From Prolixibacteraceae bacterium (GTDB lineage: Bacteria; Bacteroidota; Bacteroidia; Bacteroidales; Prolixibacteraceae), in contig JALOCD010000046.1 of the NCBI GenBank assembly GCA_023228025.1, forward strand, positions 1 through 32,785: a stretch of 32,785 bases of DNA. The letters are read 5' to 3'. The number at the start of each line of letters is the position of its first letter. Positions within the stretch are counted from its first letter, which is position 1. This document shows positions 9,117-16,727 of the stretch, one piece after another. The notes under the pieces were generated by a model. It had not been told where the DNA came from and did no database searches. It was given only the letters and a program-made list of their open reading frames with translations. The position numbers were made by a program, and so were the translations under genes.

Positions 9117-10967
9117 ATGAAAAGAAAAACATTATATAGAATATTGGCTGTCCTTGTCACTGCAACCATCTTCTTTGCAGCATGTACCAAGGAAAAATCG
9201 GATATCAGATTGATTCCGACGCTCGCCTCCACGCAAACGCTGAACATCAAATCTGATGCTGCAACGGTTGTTGGCTTTGTCGTTGCTGCCGGTGACGGAT
9301 TTATTGAGAAAGGTGTCTGTTACAGTACAACCCCTGCACCAACGACCGCCGCTTCGAAAGTTGCCTACACAGGCCAGAACAACACAGCTACATTCAATGT
9401 AACTCTGCCTGGTCTGGCTTATGCAACCAAGTATTATGCCCGTGCTTATGCGGTCAATGCAAGCGGGACTATTTACGGAACTGAGCTTAATTTTACAACT
9501 TTGCCAGTCGTGCCTACAGTTACAACAACAGCAATTACCGCTATCACCGGTAACGCTGCTGCCGGTGGTGGTAACGTAACTGTAACTGGTGGCGCTGAAG
9601 TTACTGCCCGCGGTATTTGTTTCGGATTGAATCACCTGCCAACGGTGGCCGATACTAAAACTTCCGATTCAAAAGGTCCAGGCGCTTTTGTTAGTGCGCT
9701 TACCGCATTGAAGGGAAATAAAACCTATTATGTCCGTGCTTACGCGATCAATAGCGCAGGTACTGCATATGGTCCTGAAGTTTCTTTCACTACCCTGGTC
9801 GATCTACCAGTGGTAACAACTGTTGATGTAACTGCTATCTCCAAAACCGGAGCCGTATCGGGTGGTAATGTAACTTACGATGGTGGTGGAACAGTTACTG
9901 CCAGAGGTCTTGCATGGGGTACAACTGCCAATCCTACCATCGCCGGAACCAAAATTGACGGCGGCACAGGACTGGGTGCATTTGTCAGCACGCTAACAGG
10001 TCTGCAGAAATTTGCAACCTACCACGTACGTGCTTTTGCTACCAATAGCGTTGGAACAGCATATGGTGCAGATATTCAGTTTACCACGCTAGCGGACATC
10101 CAAACCTGGAACATCCCGGGTAACTATGTTGCAGCCAGTTATCCCGGAACGACCTTTGCTGATTGGTCACCCGATAAATCACCCCAGGTGATCAGTACCA
10201 TTGCCGCACCCGATAAATTGGAAGGTTATGTCTACATGGCCAATGCTGCCAATGAGTGGAAATTTGCCACTCAACCGAACTGGAACGGGCCAAATTACGG
10301 TGACGGTGGAGCTGGCAAATTGGATGCAAACGGTGGAAACATCGCTTCAACAGCCGGTTACTATAAGTTGAATGCCAATACGACTACCATGACCTTTACC
10401 GCAGTTAAGACTGCCTGGGGTGTTATTGGAGATGCCTCCCCGCTGGGATGGAATGATGAGACCGCATTGACTTACAGTCCGAACCAGCGTGTCTGGCAAG
10501 GTGTTGTGCACTTAACTGCAGCCAGCATCAAATTCAGGGCCAACCACGACTGGGGTTTGAATTATGGTAGCGACAAGGCTGATGGAAATCTGGGAGCCGG
10601 CGCAGCCAATATCCCTGTTTCATTAGAGTCTGATTATGCAATCACACTCGACCTGAGCCATCCCAACGCATACACCTACACCGCAAACAGGTGGGGTGTC
10701 ATCGGGGATGCTACTCCGGGTGGTTGGGGAACAGATACCAATATGACCTGGGATGCAACCAACAAAGTGCTCAAAGTCACTTTGAACCTGACAGTTGGCG
10801 CTATCAAATTCAGGGCCAACGATGATTGGGCAGTTAACCTTGGCGGTTTGAATCTCGCCGCACTTACCAATGGTGGCGACAACATTCCAATCGCGATTGC
10901 CGGAAATTACACCTTGACACTTGATGTGTTGAAGGCTGTACCTTCCTGCACTGTTACGAAAAATTAA
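9117..10967 (+). CDS. SusF-like surface lipoprotein: three FN3-like repeats plus three starch-binding modules
   Basis: The protein has 616 residues with lipobox FAAC (Cys23) followed by TKEK, so it is probably surface exposed. Residues about 30-128, 131-226 and 230-326 are three related fibronectin-III-like repeats, each ending in a Y-x-x-R-A-[FY]-A-x-N-x-x-G-T-x-Y-G segment; the second and third also share GGNVT...VTARG. The C-terminal half has three SusE/F-like carbohydrate-binding modules. One (about 330-430) is divergent. The other two are clear repeats with WGVIGDASPLGWNDE / WGVIGDATPGGWGTD and then SIKFRANHDW / AIKFRANDDW. The FN3 part probably forms a stalk lifting the binding modules off the surface. 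It is last in the susCDE operon and is followed by a long inverted repeat that may terminate transcription. The name SusF is by position and modules, not by overall similarity. Confidence 0.85.
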   Translation: MKRKTLYRILAVLVTATIFFAACTKEKSDIRLIPTLASTQTLNIKSDAATVVGFVVAAGDGFIEKGVCYSTTPAPTTAASKVAYTGQNNTATFNVTLPGLAYATKYYARAYAVNASGTIYGTELNFTTLPVVPTVTTTAITAITGNAAAGGGNVTVTGGAEVTARGICFGLNHLPTVADTKTSDSKGPGAFVSALTALKGNKTYYVRAYAINSAGTAYGPEVSFTTLVDLPVVTTVDVTAISKTGAVSGGNVTYDGGGTVTARGLAWGTTANPTIAGTKIDGGTGLGAFVSTLTGLQKFATYHVRAFATNSVGTAYGADIQFTTLADIQTWNIPGNYVAASYPGTTFADWSPDKSPQVISTIAAPDKLEGYVYMANAANEWKFATQPNWNGPNYGDGGAGKLDANGGNIASTAGYYKLNANTTTMTFTAVKTAWGVIGDASPLGWNDETALTYSPNQRVWQGVVHLTAASIKFRANHDWGLNYGSDKADGNLGAGAANIPVSLESDYAITLDLSHPNAYTYTANRWGVIGDATPGGWGTDTNMTWDATNKVLKVTLNLTVGAIKFRANDDWAVNLGGLNLAALTNGGDNIPIAIAGNYTLTLDVLKAVPSCTVTKN

Positions 10968-10985
10968 ATTTTTAAAATTCTAGCT

Positions 10986-11048
10986 AAAGTTTCCAAAGTT
11001 TCTAGTTACGGGCAGTTATTGCTCATAACTTAAAACTTTGGAAACTTT
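10986..11048 (+). terminator. Long inverted repeat after the SusF-like gene, probable terminator
   Basis: AAAGTTTCCAAAGTTT (10986-11001) is perfectly complementary to AAACTTTGGAAACTTT (11033-11048). This gives a 16-bp stem with a 31-nt loop whose right arm runs into six T residues (11046-11051). It begins 19 bases after the SusF-like stop codon. A second copy of the right arm (11083-11098) could compete for pairing with the left arm. Termination is inferred from structure and position. Confidence 0.5.
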
Positions 11049-11105
11049 TTTCGCTAACGCACCCAAATTTCGCACGTAGCTAAAACTTTGGAAACTTTTT
11101 TCGCT
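11031..11105 (+). repeat. Two 25-bp direct repeats spaced by 50 bp
   Basis: The 25-mer TAAAACTTTGGAAACTTTTT followed by TCGCT occurs identically at 11031-11055 and 11081-11105. A third degenerate piece, GGCTTTTTTCGCT, follows near 11112-11124. Each unit is built from AAACTTT-GG-AAACTTT plus a T-run and CGCT. After copy 1 the text continues AACGCA, so TTTTCGCTAACGCA (11048-11061) also matches 14437-14450 at the edge of the DUF3592-like pseudogene. This looks like an extragenic repeat family of the genome. Confidence 0.75.
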
Positions 11106-11189
11106 TTTGGAGGCTTTTTTCGCTCAAAGCTTTTAAAACTTTTATTTGATCAATTTGCTTACCTTCATCATCTGTCTCATACAAAGTCC

Positions 11190-13991
11190 ATGCTCATGAG
11201 AACTTTCACGTTACTGATTGTCCTGTTGATGTTTACCAAAATCGGCGTCTCACAGATCATTGTGTCTGCACCGGCGCTGCCGAATGATGCCCAATCAGTA
11301 ACCATTACGTTTGATGCGACAAAAGGCACAGCAGGTTTGAAGGATTATTCAGGTGATGTTTATGCGCATATCGGAGTCATCACAGACAAAAGTACCTCCA
11401 CCGGCGACTGGAAATATGTGGTTGCAGGTTGGGGTGTCAATGTGGACAAGGCAAAAATGACGAGAGTAACTGCAAATTCTTACCAGATCACCCTAACACC
11501 CGATATCAGGCAATATTTTGGGGTCCCGGCAGGAGAGATCATTCAAAAGATCGCGTTGGTTTTTCGAAGTGGTGTAACTGTCAATGGCAATTACCTTGAA
11601 GGGAAAGATACCGGAGGAAAGGACATTTTTCTCGATGTGTATGGTACAGGCCTCAATTTTGTCATCCAGCAACCCATTAAGAATCAAGTTTATCAGCAAT
11701 ATGCCAGTATTCCATTTTCCGCCAGTTCTTCAAGCCCGGCTGATCTGGAATTGTATTTGAACAACAAGAAAATCATCTTTCTGACAGGAACCAGTATCAC
11801 CTATAATTTCAATATCCCAACAGGCGATTATTGGATCAAAGCCAAGGCTATTACCGTCGCCAAAACCATTGTAGATTCAGTATATGTCCACGTCCTGGGC
11901 AACGAGGTGGTTGAGCCACGGCCTGCCGGAGTTAAGAAAGGGATCAATTATCCCGATACGCAATCCGCTTTGCTAGTCTTGTGGGCCCCTAATAAACAAA
12001 ATGTCTTTGTGATGGGGGATTTCAGCGACTGGCGCCCTTCATCAACATCAAGAATGAAACGGGATGGCGACTATTTTTGGTTAAAAATTGACAACCTTAC
12101 TCCCGGTAAGGAGTACGCCTTCCAATACTTGGTGGATGGATCACTCAAAATTGCTGATCCCTTCACAGACAAAATCCTGGATCCCTGGAACGATAAATAT
12201 ATCAACGCCGCTACCTATCCAAACCTCCTCACCTACCCTACCGGGAAGACCGATGGCATTGTTTCGGTGCTCCAACCAAACAAGACAAAATACATCTGGC
12301 AGATGGCACAATTTACGCCCCCAGCTGCAGACACTAGCATCATTTACGAAGCGCTGGTTCGCGATTTTGACACCAAACATACCTATGCAAGTGTGGCCAG
12401 CCATCTTGACTACCTCAAAGACCTAAAAATCAATGTACTTGAACTGATGCCTGTCAACGAATTTGAAGGCAACAGCAGTTGGGGATACAATCCTTCTTTC
12501 TACTTTGCCGCTGACAAATATTACGGTCCGGCCGATGAACTAAAAAAATTGGTTGACCAGTGTCACCAGCGTGGCATAGCTGTGGTAATTGACCTTGTAT
12601 TGAACCACTCCTATGGTCAAAGTCCTTTTGTCCAGCTCTATTTCGATGGAACAAACCCAACAGCACAAAATCCCTGGTACAATGTCACCAGCAATTTTGA
12701 AAACCCGGCTGCCCATTGGGGATATGATTTCAATCACAACAGTCAGGCTACCCGCGAACTGGTCGACAGTATCGCCTCCTACTGGATGTCAGAATACAAA
12801 GTCGATGGGTTCAGATACGATTTCACAAAGGGTTTTTCGAACAATTTCAAAAGTAATACGACCGATCCATGGGGCAGTAAATACGACCCTCAACGCATCT
12901 TTAACCTGGAACGCATGGCCGGCGAAGTAAGGAAAAGAAAACCGGGTGCGCTTGTAATTTTTGAGCACCTGTCCGACAACAACGAAGAGAAAGAGTTGGT
13001 CGAATCCGGCAATGGAATTTTACTTTGGGCCAATTCGAACGGCAACTGCTCTGAGGCAGCTATGGGCTACAACGATAGCGGCAAATCAGACTTCACCTGG
13101 GCTTCCTATACGGCCCGGACCTGGAACAAGGCAGCCGCTGTTGGGTATATGGAGAGCCACGACGAGGAGCGGATCGCCTACAAATGCATCACCTTTGGCA
13201 ATACCCAGAGTGGATACAGCATCAAGGACAGTACAACAGCTTACAGAAGGGCCGCACTTACGGCAGCACTTTTTATGCCCATTCCCGGTCCGAAAATGAT
13301 TTGGCAATTCGGTGAACTTGGCTACGATTATTCCATCGATTTAGGGGGGCGTCTGGGTGAGAAACCTGTGAAATGGAACTATGTTGATCAGCCTGCCCGC
13401 ACCTATCTATTCCGGGTAATGGCGAAACTTTTCTATCTCAAGAAAACCTTCCCAATCTTTAAAACTACTGATTTCAGTTACTCCTTGACGGGCGATCTGA
13501 AATGGCTTAAGCTGAACCTAAACGGAGAGAATGTGTTGATTGCAGGCAATTTTGGTGTCGCTTCTGCTACCTTGAATATCCAGTTCCAGAAAGCGGGTTC
13601 CTGGTACGAATATTTTACCGACGCGACCCTGGATGCAACCAATACCGCCCAAAGTCTGATTTTGGCGCCCGGCGAGTTCAGGCTCTATTCGACGGTCAAT
13701 TTTACCAAACCCAATATCACGACCGAAGTAGATGTTCTGCCCCAACCGGTAGCAGAATTTGTAGTCTGGCCCAACCCTGTCAGCGAAATCCTGAAAATAT
13801 CTTCAACTTCGCCACTTTCGCGGATAGTCGTCTATACTATGAACGGTAGTAAAATTAAAGAGTTGAACCTTCCGGGTACCGAAACCTCTGCAAAGGAGCT
13901 ATTTCTAGGCGATCTGCTTCGCGGGAATTATGTCATTCAGGTAATAAGTAAGGAAGGGAAAACAGAGTCGAGGAAGATTGTCAAGTATTAA
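11190..13991 (+). CDS. GH13 alpha-amylase with CBM48-like domain and T9SS sorting signal
   Basis: The 933-residue protein hydrolyses alpha-1,4-glucans outside the cell. A signal peptide (RTFTLLIVLLMFTKIGVSQ) starts at ATG 11190 or 11196. The open frame back to TTG 11088 crosses the direct repeats and is not the start. An N-terminal beta-sandwich module comes first, then a CBM48/E-set domain with VLWAPNKQNVFVMGDFSDW. The catalytic barrel shows all GH13 regions: DLVLNH (about residue 468), GFRYD with nucleophile Asp about 544, VIFEHL with acid/base Glu about 592, and ESHDEE with His-Asp about 657-658. The C-terminal FVVWPNPVSEILKIS...RKIVKY is a type A T9SS sorting domain, so it is exported by T9SS rather than as a lipoprotein like SusG. 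It lies 222 bases after the susCDE operon, beyond the hairpin. Pullulanase or branching-type activity cannot be excluded. Confidence 0.92.
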   Translation: MLMRTFTLLIVLLMFTKIGVSQIIVSAPALPNDAQSVTITFDATKGTAGLKDYSGDVYAHIGVITDKSTSTGDWKYVVAGWGVNVDKAKMTRVTANSYQITLTPDIRQYFGVPAGEIIQKIALVFRSGVTVNGNYLEGKDTGGKDIFLDVYGTGLNFVIQQPIKNQVYQQYASIPFSASSSSPADLELYLNNKKIIFLTGTSITYNFNIPTGDYWIKAKAITVAKTIVDSVYVHVLGNEVVEPRPAGVKKGINYPDTQSALLVLWAPNKQNVFVMGDFSDWRPSSTSRMKRDGDYFWLKIDNLTPGKEYAFQYLVDGSLKIADPFTDKILDPWNDKYINAATYPNLLTYPTGKTDGIVSVLQPNKTKYIWQMAQFTPPAADTSIIYEALVRDFDTKHTYASVASHLDYLKDLKINVLELMPVNEFEGNSSWGYNPSFYFAADKYYGPADELKKLVDQCHQRGIAVVIDLVLNHSYGQSPFVQLYFDGTNPTAQNPWYNVTSNFENPAAHWGYDFNHNSQATRELVDSIASYWMSEYKVDGFRYDFTKGFSNNFKSNTTDPWGSKYDPQRIFNLERMAGEVRKRKPGALVIFEHLSDNNEEKELVESGNGILLWANSNGNCSEAAMGYNDSGKSDFTWASYTARTWNKAAAVGYMESHDEERIAYKCITFGNTQSGYSIKDSTTAYRRAALTAALFMPIPGPKMIWQFGELGYDYSIDLGGRLGEKPVKWNYVDQPARTYLFRVMAKLFYLKKTFPIFKTTDFSYSLTGDLKWLKLNLNGENVLIAGNFGVASATLNIQFQKAGSWYEYFTDATLDATNTAQSLILAPGEFRLYSTVNFTKPNITTEVDVLPQPVAEFVVWPNPVSEILKISSTSPLSRIVVYTMNGSKIKELNLPGTETSAKELFLGDLLRGNYVIQVISKEGKTESRKIVKY

Positions 13992-14432
13992 TTCCGATTC
14001 TTTTTAAATGCCAGCAACTTCTTCCAAAACGCGGGATCATCCTCTGCTTCTTCAAGTCCCAGTTTGACCCCGAGTTCTGTTATCTTACCAAATACCATTT
14101 TCTCCTCTTCCACATCCTCCCTGTCTTCCTCTTCCATCGATTTGACGAACCGGTCAGATCCCAACCCCTGACTGAAATCGATATAGTAGTAATCAAATGG
14201 TTTCAGTGGGTCCAGATAAGCGCGAAACTGATCCCCTTTTTGGATTTCCACGTTGGTTTGAGGAGGCTCCTAGTCTGAAATTGCATTCTCAAGTGAAATA
14301 ATATCATCCATTTTTGCAGATGGCTTTTGTGGATCCTGGTCGATCCGAAATAAGATAGATCACCTCCACCTCTTCTCCCACATGCAAACGGGACAAAGGC
14401 TTGGCAAGCGATCTTCGAATAGTGTGAGATTT
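13988..14432 (-). pseudogene. Decayed, internally deleted copy of the DUF3592-like protein at 18703-19986
   Basis: Translated on the minus strand, three pieces match the intact paralogue. KSHTIRRSLAKPLSRL through VEVIYL (14432 to about 14352) matches KPHTIKRSLAKPLSRL...VEVIYL. The frame then changes at about 14350 and joins directly to FRIDQDPQ...SLE, matching YRIEKDN...SLE. About 76 residues are lost there, including the fourth membrane segment. A TAG at 14271-14269 stands where the intact protein has Trp. The last piece, VEIQKGDQFRAYLDPLKPF...GSDRFVKSMEEE, remains open to 13988. The tail is longer than in the paralogue and ends FKKNRN. The N-terminal half is absent, and the break lies next to a TTTTCGCTAACGCA repeat. 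Its stop codon overlaps the amylase stop on the opposite strand. A short coding remnant (GTG at about 14251) could still be translated, but no function is expected. Confidence 0.85.
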
Positions 14433-14436
14433 TTTA

Positions 14437-14450
14437 TTTTCGCTAACGCA
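14437..14450. repeat. TTTTCGCTAACGCA repeat at the pseudogene edge
   Basis: These 14 bases are identical to 11048-11061 in the repeat cluster upstream of the amylase. They sit about five bases outside the last recognisable homology of the DUF3592-like pseudogene and at the beginning of the AT-rich block. The position suggests a rearrangement end, but with only two copies in view this is not proven. Confidence 0.5.
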
Positions 14451-14495
14451 TTTATGATTGCAGCAATAGTCATGATATTAATAATTTATTTTTAC

Positions 14496-15155
14496 TCAAT
14501 TCATTCGTGCATAGATTTTACCTTTCCAGTAAATTGGCTCCTTGGAATTTTCTTTATTTTCAAAATTAAAACTGAAAACAGCTTTCATTATTCCAGCGTT
14601 CCAAAGATTTTTGTCTATCGTAATATTCCCATTTTTGCAATAAAAAATTTCGCTACCGGATGTATTAATACTGTTCAAATCTATTGTGGCATAGCAACTA
14701 TCTCGCAGGATATCAATAATAAGGCTGCAATGTGTCGAAATAGTTGTTAAGGTATAACAATGGAAACTGTCATTGCCTAAACGATTTACTTCAATAAAGT
14801 CTGTTCCATTGTATTCGTAAAACCGGGCTTCACATTCGATTGAATGAGACTTATGCGTTGTATCTATAATTGCATAAAATGCCCGTAAAGAGTCGGCATA
14901 AATACGACCTGTGTTATCTTTCATGGCATCAATTTCAGGGGGACAAAGCCCGTTGCAGCTTAATTGTCCATATTCATTTTTATAAATCCCTTCAGGATAG
15001 CTCCATTTTTTTATAAATGAAAAATCGCCAGCCAAATTTTCAGCCCATTTGATGAGAATTGGTGTTGCGGTTGATATAACAGTCCCTTTTGTATTTTGTC
15101 CAGACAGAAAAGAACTGATTAAAACAAGAACAAAAATCACTATACTATTTTTCAT
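14496..15155 (-). CDS. Secreted protein of unknown function (219 aa)
   Basis: I do not recognise the family. The chosen start (ATG at 15155) gives a clean signal peptide, MKNSIVIFVLVLISSFLSGQ. An upstream in-frame start at 15188 would overlap the phosphatase gene and bury the signal. The mature part has several Cys residues (around GQLSCNGLCPPEID, SIECEARFYEYNG and HCYTL) that may form disulfides, and it ends KGKIYARMN. It lies 25 bases after the phosphatase gene on the same strand and is last in the run, followed by a degraded region. Its base composition is visibly AT-rich compared with the starch locus. A periplasmic or surface location is inferred from the signal peptide only. Confidence 0.75.
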   Translation of the reverse strand: MKNSIVIFVLVLISSFLSGQNTKGTVISTATPILIKWAENLAGDFSFIKKWSYPEGIYKNEYGQLSCNGLCPPEIDAMKDNTGRIYADSLRAFYAIIDTTHKSHSIECEARFYEYNGTDFIEVNRLGNDSFHCYTLTTISTHCSLIIDILRDSCYATIDLNSINTSGSEIFYCKNGNITIDKNLWNAGIMKAVFSFNFENKENSKEPIYWKGKIYARMN

Positions 15156-15180
15156 TTTGTAGGGATGTGATGCAATTTTC

Positions 15181-16095
15181 TCAAACAAATATCAACTTGC
15201 TTTCGTCCAATTTGCTCTCTTCATCAAGGCGATATGCAACTAAATGTCCACCTTTAGCGATGCTATAGTCTAAACAACAAATATTACTTCGGTAAGGTGT
15301 AGGGTTCCCTTTAAGCCAGTAGTGTCCAAAGAATACCATTTTATCCTCAGGAATGTAATAATTTGTACTTTTTAAATGAGACATGTCAACCAGTCTCTCA
15401 GGTAATTCTCCCATTGGTTCAACACTAATATTCTTATAGGTCGTCTGTGAAGGGTCTTCCCACCATTTAATCCTTATTTCAGATCTTTTGGTACCGTCCT
15501 TATCCGTAAAATATAATCCTTCAGGCATCCTGATTTCTTTGCCTTTCAGCGTCTCGTCAATTGCTTTGTTTAGAGGTGTTCCTTTTCTTGCTGATTTGTA
15601 AATCAGCGCGTCTGTTAATTTATCCTTATCCAGCGTATGTCGTAATAAATCAATGTTCCTTTTATCCCAGCAAGCATGAACAGCCCTGAATTGTTCTGTC
15701 TCGTAATATAGCGGAAGGGTTTTGAACCATTCTAAGTAGTTCTCATATTCATTTTGACTATTTTGAAATTGCTTTAATGTTTCATAATGCTGAATGATAT
15801 TTTTTATTTCATGTTTCCTCAGATGTCCACCTTCAGTTTCCTGGAAATGAAAACAGAGGGCATTGTATTCGTGATTGCCCATTAAAGCAATGGCACTATC
15901 ATTGTCTACCATCGCTTTTACTATCTCCAAAGTCTCTTTTATTTTCGGACCCCTGTCAATGTAATCGCCGATAAATAATACTTTTCTACTGGGGTGGAAG
16001 TAAATCCCATTTTTCTTTGTATAACCCAACTTGAGAAGCAATTCTTCAAGTTTGCCGGCATGTCCATGAATATCACCAACAATATCTAGCATCAA
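15181..16095 (-). CDS. Metallophosphoesterase, PP1/ApaH-like Ser/Thr phosphatase family
   Basis: The 304-residue protein has the three metal-binding blocks of the phosphoprotein phosphatase family. These are GDIHGH (residues 7-12), GDYIDRGP (43-50) and GNHE (73-76), and a later FFGHYWL supplies a metal-ligand His. A further GGH near the C-terminus may give the last one. Members dephosphorylate proteins or cleave dinucleoside polyphosphates such as Ap4A; sequence alone does not decide which. No signal peptide is present, so it is cytoplasmic. Translation may begin at the first or second Met. It starts two bases after the stop of the 182-residue gene upstream, so the two are almost certainly co-transcribed and may be coupled. 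The gene is in an AT-rich block. Confidence 0.88.
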   Translation of the reverse strand: MMLDIVGDIHGHAGKLEELLLKLGYTKKNGIYFHPSRKVLFIGDYIDRGPKIKETLEIVKAMVDNDSAIALMGNHEYNALCFHFQETEGGHLRKHEIKNIIQHYETLKQFQNSQNEYENYLEWFKTLPLYYETEQFRAVHACWDKRNIDLLRHTLDKDKLTDALIYKSARKGTPLNKAIDETLKGKEIRMPEGLYFTDKDGTKRSEIRIKWWEDPSQTTYKNISVEPMGELPERLVDMSHLKSTNYYIPEDKMVFFGHYWLKGNPTPYRSNICCLDYSIAKGGHLVAYRLDEESKLDESKLIFV

Positions 16096-16097
16096 TT

Positions 16098-16646
16098 TTA
16101 AATGTTTGGTGTCTTATCGCCTGCAGTATAAAAAAATTCCCCCTTTTCATTCATACCGATTGGGAATTCTATTCTGTCCTTCCAATCTTGTGTTTGGAGT
16201 TCTGGAATTGGTTCTGAGTTGATTTTTGTATCAAAACCTTCTCTTGCTTTTTTAGTTATGTCGTTTTCTATGTTTGATGTGACATTTGCAAAAAAATCAA
16301 CTGCTGTTGCTGGAATTTCTAAAAGAAAAATCTGTGTCTTATTTCCAATTTTGTAAATATCCAAGACTTTAAAGAATGCATTTGATGTTAAAAGAGCATG
16401 TCCAAATTGTTTAGCGTCTGGATTGAATGTTGATAAATCTTTCGCATTTGCAGAAGCAATTAAGTAACGACAGTTTGTTACAAGTCCGCCATCTTTATAA
16501 GTCATATCAGTAAATCCACGTTCTGTCAAAATTTGTCCTATCTGATATTTTAAAATTAAACCCTCAGAAAGTGTTATATCTCTGTAGAAAAATGTCAGAC
16601 CTGAAAATGTCTGCTTGTATATTTTTTCTATTTCAGTATTACTCAT
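16098..16646 (-). CDS. Cytoplasmic protein of unknown function (182 aa), paired with the phosphatase
   Basis: I do not recognise this family. It has no signal peptide or membrane segment. The first half contains KYQIGQILTERGFTDMTYKD and NCRYLIASANAKDL. The central QIFLLEIPATAVDFFANVTS is beta/alpha-like, and the last third is charged and ends FFYTAGDKTPNI. The only strong context clue is the two-base spacing to the phosphatase gene downstream, which argues for a shared function or at least strict co-expression. Local GC is low: two 60-base samples (16081-16140, 16381-16440) contain about 30-32% GC. It begins 81 bases after the 110-residue gene upstream. Confidence 0.75.
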   Translation of the reverse strand: MSNTEIEKIYKQTFSGLTFFYRDITLSEGLILKYQIGQILTERGFTDMTYKDGGLVTNCRYLIASANAKDLSTFNPDAKQFGHALLTSNAFFKVLDIYKIGNKTQIFLLEIPATAVDFFANVTSNIENDITKKAREGFDTKINSEPIPELQTQDWKDRIEFPIGMNEKGEFFYTAGDKTPNI

Positions 16647-16727
16647 GTTGTATGAGTTTTTTTACAATAACAGCCAACACTGTCTTTACTTTTGCTAAAC
16701 ACTTCTTTAAAATCTGTACCTGCCCAT

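Noticed and set aside
9132..9635. Minus-strand frames antisense to the SusE and SusF-like genes
   Set aside because: They lie fully within well-supported coding genes with clear domains and have no signal, motif or start context of their own.
11088..11189. N-terminal extension of the amylase from a TTG codon
   Set aside because: The extension is encoded by the direct repeat and T-rich extragenic DNA and would bury the signal peptide that starts at 11190 or 11196.
11190..13991. Possible inactive amylase
   Set aside because: I checked for a lost catalytic residue: Asp in GFRYD, Glu in IFEHL and His-Asp in ESHDEE are all present.
14382..14750. Plus-strand open frame with a hydrophobic segment
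   Set aside because: It crosses the pseudogene edge and runs antisense to the secreted protein gene at 14496-15155. The hydrophobicity comes from AT-rich non-coding DNA.
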